Shown here piece by piece: positions 44,801 through 51,593 of a stretch of DNA of 64,000 bases (position 1 is its first letter; every line of letters begins with the position of its first letter). The stretch lies in assembly GCF_030581075.1 (NCBI RefSeq), contig NZ_JAUQSW010000016.1:1-64000 (forward strand), read 5' to 3'. Position numbers and translations under genes: made by a program. The stretch comes from Hymenobacter cheonanensis (GTDB taxonomy: Bacteria; Bacteroidota; Bacteroidia; Cytophagales; Hymenobacteraceae). The notes under the pieces were generated by a model, which searched no databases, was not told where the DNA came from, and worked only from the letters and a program-made list of their open reading frames with translations.

Positions 44801-46403
44801 CGGCATGCTGAAATACGTGGCCCAGGATGCCGTGCTGGCGCAGGCCCCGCCGCCGGCCATCTGCTTCAATTACCTGGGGCAGTTCGACAGCCATATCGCC
44901 ACGCCGCAAACCCAGGACATTCGCCTGGCGCTCGGCGAGAAAGGGGCCGAAGTGCACCCCCTGATGCCCCGGTTTCACGAAATCGAGTTTTCGGGGCTGC
45001 TCTCGGAAGATGAGCTGCACTTGTCCATCCAGTACAGCCAGGCGCGCTATGGGCACGAGGAGATGCAGGCCCTGGTGGCGCACTTCCTGGCGGCCACAAC
45101 GGCCATTGTGGAAGAGCTGGCCCGGCAGGGGGGGCAGCAGCTCACGCCGCTGTCCTACAACCAGCAAAATTTCTTCTCGCCCTACCGGGTAGTAGGGGAG
45201 TTCTCCGAGATTGGGCCCGTACCGTACCCTTCCTTCCATAAGCAGGCCCTGGAAACCGCCCTGGATGCGCTTCAGCAGCGCCATGAGCTGCTGCGCACCA
45301 CCTTTGTGCCCAACGGCGGTGGGCTGCCCTACATGCAATTGCAGCCCCACGCCGAAGTCCCCATTCAGTGGCTGGACTGCCGGGCGCAGCCCGCCGGGCG
45401 CCGGGCAAGCCTGCTGCAGGAAGCGCAGCGGCAGGCCCGCCAACAGATTACGCTGCAAGCTCCGTGGGTAGTGCGGGTGCTGCGCTTTGCGGGCGAAGAC
45501 GAGCTGCTCATCGTCCTTTCTCACCTGGTTTTCGATGGCTACTCGCAGGGGGTGCTGCAAGAAGAGCTGACGCAGCTCTACCGGGCGGCCCTGCAAGGCA
45601 CCGTAGCCGCCCCGGCGCCCCCGGCTGCCCCCCAGTACCGGGCCTTTGTGGAGGCCCAGCAGGGCTATGTCGGCAGCGCCGAAGGCGGGCGGGCGCTTGC
45701 CTACTGGAAAAAGCAGCTGGCCGGCGCCGACCTCACGGCCCGCCCCGTGGCGGCTCAAACGCTTAAGGTATCGACGTTTGTGACGGGCCGGGCGCTGCAA
45801 GACTTCGAGCAGTGGCTGGCCAGCCAGCAGCTCATGCCGCTGGCGGTGCTCATGGGAGTGTGCCGGCGCGTGTACCACCAGCTCAGCGGGCAGGAAGCGG
45901 TGGCGGTAGCAGTGCCCGTGTCGCTGCGAGCCCACGATGTGTACCGCACGGTAGACAATCAGCAGGCCATAGGCTTCTACTCCAACATCCTCCTCAACCG
46001 CTGCGCCTGGAGCAGCCGCGACACACTCACCGACCAGCTAAACGCGGTGCAGGATAGCCTGGTGGCTGATTTTGAGCACTACCAGTATCCCTACGATAAG
46101 CTCCTGCACGAGCTGCAGGCCGCGCCCGGCTTCTACCCGGAAGTGGGCCTCAACTACCAGAACCACAGCGCCCTTCGCCAGGCGGCGATAGACGGCAGCA
46201 GCCAGCCCGCGCCCCAGGTGCTACCCGAAGCGTGCCGCGCCACGTGGTGGATTGACGTCTTCCACTTCGATAATGCCTTGCAAATCAACATGCTGTTCGG
46301 GGCCGACGACTGCTCGGCCGAGCGGGCGGAGGAAATAGCCGGCTGGTTTAAAGCCGAGCTGGACTATGCCGTGCAGGCCACCGGCGCCCCGGTGCTGCAC
46401 TAG
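38808..46403 (+). CDS. NRPS E: A-T-C-A-T-E-C
   Basis: A 2531-aa synthetase. Order: A1 (1-530), T1 (MGGNSLKA near 562), C (HHIVFDG near 754), A2 (about 1090-1590), T2 (LGGDSIKI near 1616), E (HHLVVDGVSW near 1801, EGHGREEV, NYLGQF), and terminal C (SHLVFDGY near 2238). A1 is the sister of the NRPS B domain: YTSGSTGRAKAIVG in core A3 and FDASLRD in the pocket, code DARHLALMI, substrate unknown. A2 reads DGFFLGMVY, close to the Ile code. Its product would be turned to the D-form by the E domain. The terminal C has Ser in place of the first His of HHxxxDG. No A domain follows it directly; the next synthetase begins 7.6 kb away with its own C domain. Confidence 0.93.
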   Translation: MKNLVYKQFEDMAAQYPTAEAIRFGGRPMSYEALNTYANRLAALLAAVEPAPAIIKVLMPASSYLVAALLGVFKAGHVYLPVDLQFAEQRIQQLFEETPNASVLLHQDWLPGWEALAARLGLQAGKLLILNESQGITVVEQGRQAVHRWEDLPAGNPAGEQDPEAASYLFYTSGSTGRAKAIVGMHKSLAHFIGWEAREFGAGPGMRVSQLIQFTFDASLRDIFLPLCTGGTLCIPEAETRGNLARLVEWIDAEKIQLLHGVPSLFQQLTKTAQQAEPKPRFAALQYVLLAGEALYAKDIHRWREVFGTRIEVVNLYGATETTMIKTFHRIAEVPEAPGQVLSVGKPIDNTFILVLNQGKLCRIGEIGEVYIKTPFSTKGYYNNPGLTQQVFVQNPLIQDRADIIYKTGDMGRYAADRSLEILGRQDRQVKVNGVRIELNEIEQALLAVAEVEETVAKTIKDAEGKLQLVCYYTAPAAIADLREQLATRLNAYMLPTFLVHLPEFPLNSNGKIDKAALPSPEEVLLGSEFELPHEGLETELAAIWKAELGLKAISRDLSFYHMGGNSLKAMKIAGDIQRHLNVELKLMDIFLYPTIAKLAAFIAEQAPAAAPAIGAAPQLASYPLTHTQKRLWVISNLETASVAYHMPIAYTLTGGVNVEALGQAFHTVLARHESLRTVFRQVEGDVRQVVLPWHPGLFALQQEAVPAGAGPDALRQQMQRFQDAPMDLAHELPIRARLLVVSPTEAVLLAVVHHIVFDGWSTTLLLQELLASYQALAQGQQPALPPLPVQYKDYAVWQQEQLQAPAMQASEAFWKAQFAEQPPVLELPLDKPRPLARTYAGSLHEHLISGATLAQFKALCLHEAGTLFNGLTTALNVLLARYSGQTDIVVGTPVANREKAELQSVIGFFANTIALRNRFDGQDTFQQLFARVKHNTTQALQHADYPFDRLVEQLATPREVSRSPLFDVALILHKAAGADQASPVPAAATTEAHEAAELNGYSKFDLTFSFREVADGLLLKLEYNTDLFGAARVARLCAQVEELLRQAAAAPGTSIQAIDFIPAAEKQLLRQFSRADALRPLPSGAGSLVRLFKEQAALYPTKAAVCAVATDAQLTYEQLDKQSDYLAAYLAHRAGVRAGARIGISTRRDQWAIVAMLGVLKAGAVYVFLEPSLPAQRLRYICEHAALPLVLTAGPAAAFAAPAGLAVVALEEAVQPNAYALPEAAASDLAYICYTSGSTGVPKGVLIRQDAVVNMVDSVPGVAITPPDSLLNLCSFAFDGSVFDIYGALLKGATLVIMDESQVKDLFAYEAVLARYAITVSFMPTALFNVLVDIGFEGLGQLRHLLIGGEAASAKHISAFVQRFGAGSLLNMYGPTENTVYATAYQVAAHLPYATTPIGKPTKNVVAYLRDSHGMPVPIGGVGELWLAGAGLAQEYYRNEPLNQERFGLDAPTQQRVYRTGDLCKWSEDGQLLFSGRKDNMLKIRGFLVETEEIVAAALAHPAVQEAHVLYKEVAGAPALVLYLVLTHELPDQTLLSFLGTRLPGYMLPQYLVRVAAMPLNNNGKVDRPALSALPLGQATTELAVAAETPTEKLLEACWKTLLRKEHISTTSNFYALGGDSIKIIQLVSMLRQQGYRLNIKDFMEAPTIAGAAARLVAAPRAEAAVEYTGQAGLSAIQLRYVALVNEPCLHHFNQSVKLIRPGGFDAEAVRVILAKLLAHHEGLRAQFQQGADGRWQQVIAAASPRFAVPVIDLRAEPAPEQAFARQATALQQSMSLERGELLKAAIFRQPTEDVLLLAIHHLVVDGVSWRILFEDFGVLYAQYEAGSPLELPATSTALLRTAAWQQAYAHSAELAAELPYWQQVVSGPQATLPVSCPQGANHVSDSAAISFKIAAQQTAVLQTTAAQAPQLDVNALLLAALGLACHRHFGMPNVPVHLEGHGREEVGGAPDLSRVIGWFTSVFPVVLPEPGTQPALAYVQQVQRVLQAVPHKGLGYGMLKYVAQDAVLAQAPPPAICFNYLGQFDSHIATPQTQDIRLALGEKGAEVHPLMPRFHEIEFSGLLSEDELHLSIQYSQARYGHEEMQALVAHFLAATTAIVEELARQGGQQLTPLSYNQQNFFSPYRVVGEFSEIGPVPYPSFHKQALETALDALQQRHELLRTTFVPNGGGLPYMQLQPHAEVPIQWLDCRAQPAGRRASLLQEAQRQARQQITLQAPWVVRVLRFAGEDELLIVLSHLVFDGYSQGVLQEELTQLYRAALQGTVAAPAPPAAPQYRAFVEAQQGYVGSAEGGRALAYWKKQLAGADLTARPVAAQTLKVSTFVTGRALQDFEQWLASQQLMPLAVLMGVCRRVYHQLSGQEAVAVAVPVSLRAHDVYRTVDNQQAIGFYSNILLNRCAWSSRDTLTDQLNAVQDSLVADFEHYQYPYDKLLHELQAAPGFYPEVGLNYQNHSALRQAAIDGSSQPAPQVLPEACRATWWIDVFHFDNALQINMLFGADDCSAERAEEIAGWFKAELDYAVQATGAPVLH

Positions 46404-46447
46404 CGCGCCCGCCAGGCCCCATTCTTAAAAAATTTATTCCCAACCCC

Positions 46448-48073
46448 ATGAATCTCCTGAAAGGACATCTCGGAAAATACATCTTATTCGTGGCCCTGGG
46501 CATCCTGGCCGCGGCCGGCAACACGGCCATCATCTTCATCATCAACCAGATAATCAGTAAGTCTATCCAGGGCATCAGCACGGCCAACAAGGAGTATGCT
46601 TACCTGTTTGCGGGCAGCCTGGTCCTGTTTTTTGTGAGCCGCTGGATAGTTTCTCGGAGCATGATTGCCTTCATGCTGAAGATTTTACGCCAGGTACGCA
46701 TGGAAGTAGTGGAGATGGTGCTTACCTCGGCCTACCACCCGCTGCTTAAAAACAAGGAGCGCATTTACACGGCGCTCACCCGCGACACGAACAACGTCGT
46801 CAACGCTTCCGTCAATGTCATTGACCTGATGACGAACTTTATCATCATCCTGCTGTGCTGCGGCTACATGGCGTTTCTTTCGTGGAAGCTGCTAGCCTGC
46901 ACCTGCGTCCTGATGGCCTTTACGGTGCTGATTTACACGCTGAGCGAGAAAAAGGCAATGGCCTTCTTCGACAAGGCCATGTCCATCGAGGATGGGTTTG
47001 TGCGCCACCTCAACGAAATTCTGGTGGGCTTCAAGGAAATCAAGCTGGCGCGCGCAAAGGGCGTCGACATCGTGAACCGGCACATGTACCCGTCGGTGGA
47101 AGCGTCTTCGGCCTACAATAAAAAAGCGTTGGTTTACCACCTCAACAACCGGGTAATCGGGCAGATTGCCTTTTACGTGTTCATTGGCTCGCTTCTCCTG
47201 TTCCTCGGCGACTGGCTTTCCGTCAGCAGCCCGGTTATCATCAATTTCATCTTTGTGTTGATGTACATCTGGGGGCCCATCGAGTCGGTCGTGCTCATGG
47301 TGCCGGGCCTGGCGCAGGCCCACGTGTCCCTGACCCGGCTAAGCTCCCTGAAAGAGTCGCTGCGCGAGAAAGACGTGGAAGGCGAGGCCGCCGCCGCGCT
47401 CCCGCCGTTCGACAGCCTCAAGCTCTACGACATTTCCTACCAGTACGCCACGGAGGAAGACACGCACTTCAGCGTGGGGCCCAACGATTTTTTCCTGCAC
47501 CGGGGGGAAGTGGTGTTCGTGTACGGCGGCAATGGCAGCGGTAAAACCACGTTTATCAACGTATTAGTGGGGTTGTTCGTGCGCGAAAAAGGGCAGGTGT
47601 ACCTCAACGGCGAGGTGCTGGAGGAGCGCAGCTTTGCCGCCTACCGGGGCTTGTTTGCGCCCGTGTTCAGCGACTTTCACCTGTTCGAAGAATTTTACGG
47701 GGTAGCGCACATCGACGAAGCAAAAGCACTCGAATACCTCACCGTATTTGAACTCGACAAGAAGGTGGAGATAAGGGATAATAAGCTGACAACCGTCAAC
47801 TTATCAACCGGCCAGAAAAAGCGGCTAGCCCTGGTTTGCGCCATGCTGGAGCGCAAGCCCATCCTGATTCTGGACGAGTTTGCGGCCGACCAGGACCCTT
47901 ATTTCCGCAAGAAGTTCTACACCGAGATTCTGGACTATCTGAAGGAGGAAGGCTTCTCAGTCGTGGCCATCACGCACGACGACAACTATTATCAGTACGC
48001 TGATAAATTGTACAAAATGAATTATGGCAAGCTCGAAAGCGTGACCAGGGAAGAGGCCCTTAGTGTAGCCTAG
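46448..48073 (+). CDS. Cyclic-peptide-type ABC exporter (SyrD/PvdE-like)
   Basis: A 541-aa half-transporter with fused membrane and ATPase domains. Hydrophobic segments occupy roughly residues 8-32, 50-68, 120-158 and 235-290. The ATPase follows with Walker A 'GGNGSGKTTF' near 361, signature 'LSTGQKKRL' near 453 and Walker B 'ILILDEFAAD' near 473. Size and sequence style match the cyclic peptide exporter group linked to NRPS products such as syringomycin and pyoverdine precursors. It would move the peptide across the inner membrane as a homodimer. The gene lies 44 bp after NRPS E. Confidence 0.88.
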   Translation: MNLLKGHLGKYILFVALGILAAAGNTAIIFIINQIISKSIQGISTANKEYAYLFAGSLVLFFVSRWIVSRSMIAFMLKILRQVRMEVVEMVLTSAYHPLLKNKERIYTALTRDTNNVVNASVNVIDLMTNFIIILLCCGYMAFLSWKLLACTCVLMAFTVLIYTLSEKKAMAFFDKAMSIEDGFVRHLNEILVGFKEIKLARAKGVDIVNRHMYPSVEASSAYNKKALVYHLNNRVIGQIAFYVFIGSLLLFLGDWLSVSSPVIINFIFVLMYIWGPIESVVLMVPGLAQAHVSLTRLSSLKESLREKDVEGEAAAALPPFDSLKLYDISYQYATEEDTHFSVGPNDFFLHRGEVVFVYGGNGSGKTTFINVLVGLFVREKGQVYLNGEVLEERSFAAYRGLFAPVFSDFHLFEEFYGVAHIDEAKALEYLTVFELDKKVEIRDNKLTTVNLSTGQKKRLALVCAMLERKPILILDEFAADQDPYFRKKFYTEILDYLKEEGFSVVAITHDDNYYQYADKLYKMNYGKLESVTREEALSVA

Positions 48074-48163
48074 CCCCCCGCCCCGCAGTGGGGCGGCGCG
48101 TGGCCCGCTGCGGGGCCACGGGTGCCGTAGCGGGCCTAGCCCCACCTGCCCGCTGCCGCAGGC

Positions 48164-48199
48164 GGCACCGGGTTGGCCGCCCGCAGCCAACCCGGTGCC
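48164..48199 (+). terminator. Hairpin between exporter and thioesterase genes
   Basis: GGCACCGGGTTGGC (48164-48177) pairs perfectly with 48186-48199 around an 8-nt loop. A second stem, CGTGGCCC/GGGCCACG, precedes it. No T-run follows. Confidence 0.5.
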
Positions 48200-48263
48200 A
48201 CCCGGCCGCCCCAAGATTGTGTCCAACCGGCCCTTGCCGGCTCACCACCAAGCATTTTTTCCC

Positions 48264-48959
48264 ATGAATATCATTGCCCTGCCGTTCGCTGGCGGCTCCA
48301 GCCTTTCTTACCAGTCGCTCAAGCGATACTTCTCCAAGTCCTGCCCTGTTGAGGTGCTGGAATACAGCGGCAGAGGCTCCCGCGCTACCGGCACGCTACT
48401 CACAAGCATGCAGGCGGTTGTGGATGACCTGTTCCCGGTTTTAGTACAAAAAGTAAGCTCCGGGGCCGACTACGTGCTCTACGGCCACAGCATGGGGGCC
48501 CTGGTAGGGCTGATGCTCTGCCGCAAGCTGCACGAGCAGCGCCAGCCCTTGCCCAGCCGGCTGATTGTATCTGGCAAGGCGGGCCCCGCGTCTCGGCACA
48601 CGCGCGACGTTATTCTGCACAAAATCGGCAAGGATGACTTCTGGAACGAGGTGTTCAGTATTGGCGGCACTCCGCAGGAGCTAAACGAGTCTCAGGACTT
48701 CCGCGAGTATTTCGAACCCATACTACGCGCTGATTTTCAGGTAGTAGAAACGTTTTCCTACGAAAAATCGGCCCCGCTGCCCATTCCCATCCAGGTGCTG
48801 TATGGCGATAGCGAGGGCCTGGAGGTAGCGGTAATCGAGCAGTGGCAGCAGGAGTCTGTATTTCCAATCAGCTACCGGGCACTGCCCGGCAACCACTTCT
48901 TCATCTTTGACAATGCCAGAACCGTTGCCTCGGTGATTGAAGCCGGGGAGATGGCGTAG
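48264..48959 (+). CDS. Type II thioesterase
   Basis: A 231-aa alpha/beta hydrolase of the GrsT/RifR/SrfAD type, which frees mis-primed or stalled carrier domains of an NRPS. The triad is visible: Ser76 in 'YGHSMGAL', Asp182 in 'VLYGDSEG' and His211 in 'PGNHFFIF'. The N-terminal 'LPFAGGSSLSYQSL' is characteristic. The upstream in-frame extension is GC-rich low-complexity, so the ATG at 48264 is used. Because the synthetases carry no TE domain, a role in product release is possible, but type II enzymes normally edit. Confidence 0.9.
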   Translation: MNIIALPFAGGSSLSYQSLKRYFSKSCPVEVLEYSGRGSRATGTLLTSMQAVVDDLFPVLVQKVSSGADYVLYGHSMGALVGLMLCRKLHEQRQPLPSRLIVSGKAGPASRHTRDVILHKIGKDDFWNEVFSIGGTPQELNESQDFREYFEPILRADFQVVETFSYEKSAPLPIPIQVLYGDSEGLEVAVIEQWQQESVFPISYRALPGNHFFIFDNARTVASVIEAGEMA

Positions 48960-49225
48960 CTGCCCGCGGCGGCCACGCTAGGCCAGGCAATTGCCTGGGC
49001 CACAAGCCTGGCCAGGCAGTAAGGAAGTCGTAGACAGGCTCTTACCCACAGGCCAGCTCCGGGCCTGGCTCCTGAAGCCGCCCGCAGGTTACGCGGCCGT
49101 CCTGGCAGCGCACAAAATCAATTCCGGGTTGCCCTAAGTACCAAGGCTCTTAGCAAAGGCCGCTGCAAAGCGGCAATTGCACGAACCATTGTCCTTTTAA
49201 TTTCCACATTATACCGCCACCCAAA

Positions 49226-49858
49226 ATGATAAAGGTCCTGTACTCGTGCTTTGAGCAGAAACTCACAGATAGGGAACTCAGCACCTACCTAGCCTTATTT
49301 CCAGCCAGTATCAGAACCAGGATTCTCAGGTTTCAGCGGTGGCAGGATGTGCAGGCGTGCCTGTATGGCAAGCTGCTGCTGCGCAAAGGCCTGGAAGAAT
49401 TCGGGGTTACCTGTGATTTGGGGAAGTTGCAGTACACTTCCTACAGCCGGCCCTACATCGACAAGGACATCGACTTTAACATATCACACTCTGGCCATTA
49501 CGTGACCTGCGCACTAAGCGATTTCTCCAAAGTAGGCATCGACATTGAGCATGTTAGCCCCATCGCAATCGAAGATTTCAAATGCTACATGCTGCCCGAT
49601 GAATGGAATAAAATCACTGGGTCAACAAACAAATACTATGACTTCTATACTTACTGGACCCAAAAAGAGTCCATCGTAAAAGCGGACGGCAGAGGCTTGG
49701 TTATTCCGCTGGAGGAAATTATAGTCAGGAATAATGAGGCGAAAATAGCGAATACTACGTGGTACTTAAAAAAGCTGAAGCTAGCCGAAGACTACGTGGT
49801 GCACCTGGCTTCGGATGCAGCAGGCATCGACCCCATCGTATGCAAGGTCGAGCTGTGA
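49226..49858 (+). CDS. Sfp-type 4'-phosphopantetheinyl transferase
   Basis: A 210-aa enzyme that converts the ten apo carrier domains of the synthetases to holo form by transferring phosphopantetheine from CoA. Conserved motifs are present: 'FNISHSG' (84-90), 'VGIDIE' with Mg ligands Asp106 and Glu108, and 'WTQKESIVKADGRGL' (144-158). The length fits the Sfp group. The gap before it (48960-49225) has no gene and ends AT-rich. Its base composition is less GC-rich than the synthetases. The beta-lactamase-family gene follows after 105 bp. Confidence 0.92.
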   Translation: MIKVLYSCFEQKLTDRELSTYLALFPASIRTRILRFQRWQDVQACLYGKLLLRKGLEEFGVTCDLGKLQYTSYSRPYIDKDIDFNISHSGHYVTCALSDFSKVGIDIEHVSPIAIEDFKCYMLPDEWNKITGSTNKYYDFYTYWTQKESIVKADGRGLVIPLEEIIVRNNEAKIANTTWYLKKLKLAEDYVVHLASDAAGIDPIVCKVEL

Positions 49859-49963
49859 TAATTACTGAATTTCAGCACCTTATGCCCAGGTCGACCACCC
49901 TGCCGCGCTACCGCGCCCCTAGCCAGCCTGCTTACCTCAGCCCTGCCAGCCGGCCAGCCTGCC

Positions 49964-50992
49964 ATGACTTCCCGGGATAGCGAGAGATACCGTCGGCTCG
50001 CAGCCGGAGTACTGGCGCACCATGAAGAGGTGTGCGCGCCGGCAGGGGTGAGCATTGGGTTAATCAGGCGCAAAAACGTTTTTTTCTTCTCTCACGGCTC
50101 GTTGCACAATGATGGCGGGCGCGCAATCAATCAGGACTCCGTATTTGAGATAGGCTCCGTTACGAAAACATTTACTGCCTTGCTGATAAGCCTGGCAATA
50201 AGCCGAAACATTATTGCGCCTGATGCTTTCATCGACAACCTGCTGCCGGCTTCGGCCCAGCTGAACAGTGCTTTACGGAATAAAATAAGGGTAACCGACC
50301 TGGCTTCGCATCAGGCAGGGCTGCCCACTTTGGCAGATGACCAGTACCTGGCCTCGCTGCTGAGGCTAAATGCGCGGCAGCCGTTTGCGGCGGTCGATAC
50401 GCGCTATATCCAGCAGGTATTGAGCAGCACGGACTGCGTAACTGACTATGGCAGCTACCATTACAGCAACTTTTCTTACGCGCTGCTAGGCCTTATTGTG
50501 GAGCAGTGCACCGGGTTGCAGTACGAAAGCGCGCTCGCAGCGCAGCTAACGGGCCCGCTCTCAATGGCCAGGACCACGCTGGCCAGCCCCCTGGCTGCTA
50601 ACCAGGCCGGCGGCTTTACCCGGCAGGGCGCCGTGGCGGAGCGGCTGATAGCGAATAAAATAGCGCCGGCCGGCGGCCTGTGCTCCACCGCGGCAGATTT
50701 ACTGAAATACGTAACCGCTCAACTTAACCCGGGTGATACTTGGCTTGGCAAAGCAATTGAGCTTAGTCACCAGGCATTTTGCGTAGCCAATGGGTTTGAA
50801 GTCGGATTAGGTTGGAACAGCATCAGCGATGGGGCGCGCCACTATTTTGAAAAAACAGGGGATACTTTTGGTAATTCTTCGTTGGTGCGCTTCGATAAGC
50901 AAAATAAAATCGGCATCGTGGTTTTGTCGAATCAGCAGAATAGCTCCTTAGTAGCGGAAATAGCTGACGAATTGTATTGCGCCTTGCTATAA
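49964..50992 (+). CDS. Class C beta-lactamase/PBP-fold serine hydrolase, candidate peptide cyclase or release enzyme
   Basis: A 342-aa protein of the beta-lactamase (PF00144) family with SxxK as S65-VTK, YxN as Y167-SN, and KTG at 297-299. No signal peptide or membrane helix is visible, so it probably works in the cytoplasm. This argues against a secreted antibiotic-resistance enzyme. Members of this fold act in NRPS loci as stand-alone off-loading cyclases (SurE-type penicillin-binding-protein thioesterases) or as prodrug peptidases (ClbP-type). ClbP-type enzymes are membrane-bound and periplasmic, which this is not. Because none of the six synthetases has a TE domain, trans release and cyclization is the leading idea. 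It is inference only. Confidence 0.8.
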   Translation: MTSRDSERYRRLAAGVLAHHEEVCAPAGVSIGLIRRKNVFFFSHGSLHNDGGRAINQDSVFEIGSVTKTFTALLISLAISRNIIAPDAFIDNLLPASAQLNSALRNKIRVTDLASHQAGLPTLADDQYLASLLRLNARQPFAAVDTRYIQQVLSSTDCVTDYGSYHYSNFSYALLGLIVEQCTGLQYESALAAQLTGPLSMARTTLASPLAANQAGGFTRQGAVAERLIANKIAPAGGLCSTAADLLKYVTAQLNPGDTWLGKAIELSHQAFCVANGFEVGLGWNSISDGARHYFEKTGDTFGNSSLVRFDKQNKIGIVVLSNQQNSSLVAEIADELYCALL

Positions 50993-51593
50993 GCGCGGTA
51001 AATCACCTGCCATACAGTGGGCCACCCGGCGGGGAAATGCAGGCTACTCATCGCAGGGCCAGGGGCCTGGCCCAGGCGCCAGGCCGCCCCGCGTCTGCCC
51101 GGGTAATTCCTGGCCTGGCGGGCACGGCAGCTGCCCGGGCCGCGCCTCATGCGGCTGCGGTTTCGGCCGGGGGCTTCGCCTTGGCGCCGGGGCGCGGGGG
51201 GCAAATAGCCAGCGGCCAGGGTGCCCTCCCAAGGCTGTCTGCTGCTTATAAAATCAGCCCGCTGCTCTTCAGCAAATCGCTAGGCACCCGAATAACCCTG
51301 CTTAGTACTGTGAATAAGCCGCTTGGTGTAAAAAACCCCCGGGTGTCCTTTTCATAGTTCACCTTTGAACAATCAATAACAGGGGCACCGCTTTTTACGG
51401 GCAGCACGCTAGTGAGAACAGGCTTCCAGCTCCCGGCAATTGGGGGCAGTGCCCGGGGGTTGCCGAAGCTGATAGCCGCTGCATTGCCCTGGCGGCCGGC
51501 GGCACATGCGCCAGCAATTGGTTTCCGGACGCATTACGCGCAGCACAGGCAAAGGGGCTTCTTTTAAAAAATCACGCTAAAGACTGTAAATCG
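50993..51593. other. Intergenic region before the outer-membrane protein gene
   Basis: About 600 bp without a supported gene. The first half is GC-rich, and a 126-codon frame there has a Pro/Arg/Gly low-complexity translation. The second half is closer to average composition. No clear -7/-33 pair was recognised, though a promoter for the next gene is expected here. Confidence 0.6.

Noticed and set aside
49964..50992. Reading the class C beta-lactamase-like gene as an antibiotic resistance gene
   Set aside because: No signal peptide is visible, and it lies among NRPS accessory genes. True AmpC enzymes are periplasmic.
49964..50992. ClbP-type prodrug peptidase
   Set aside because: Those enzymes carry a signal peptide and C-terminal membrane helices. 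This 342-aa protein shows neither, so the idea is kept only as a weak alternative.
50977..51357. 126-codon open frame after the beta-lactamase-family gene
   Set aside because: Pro/Arg/Gly-rich low-complexity sequence with no domain; probably non-coding.
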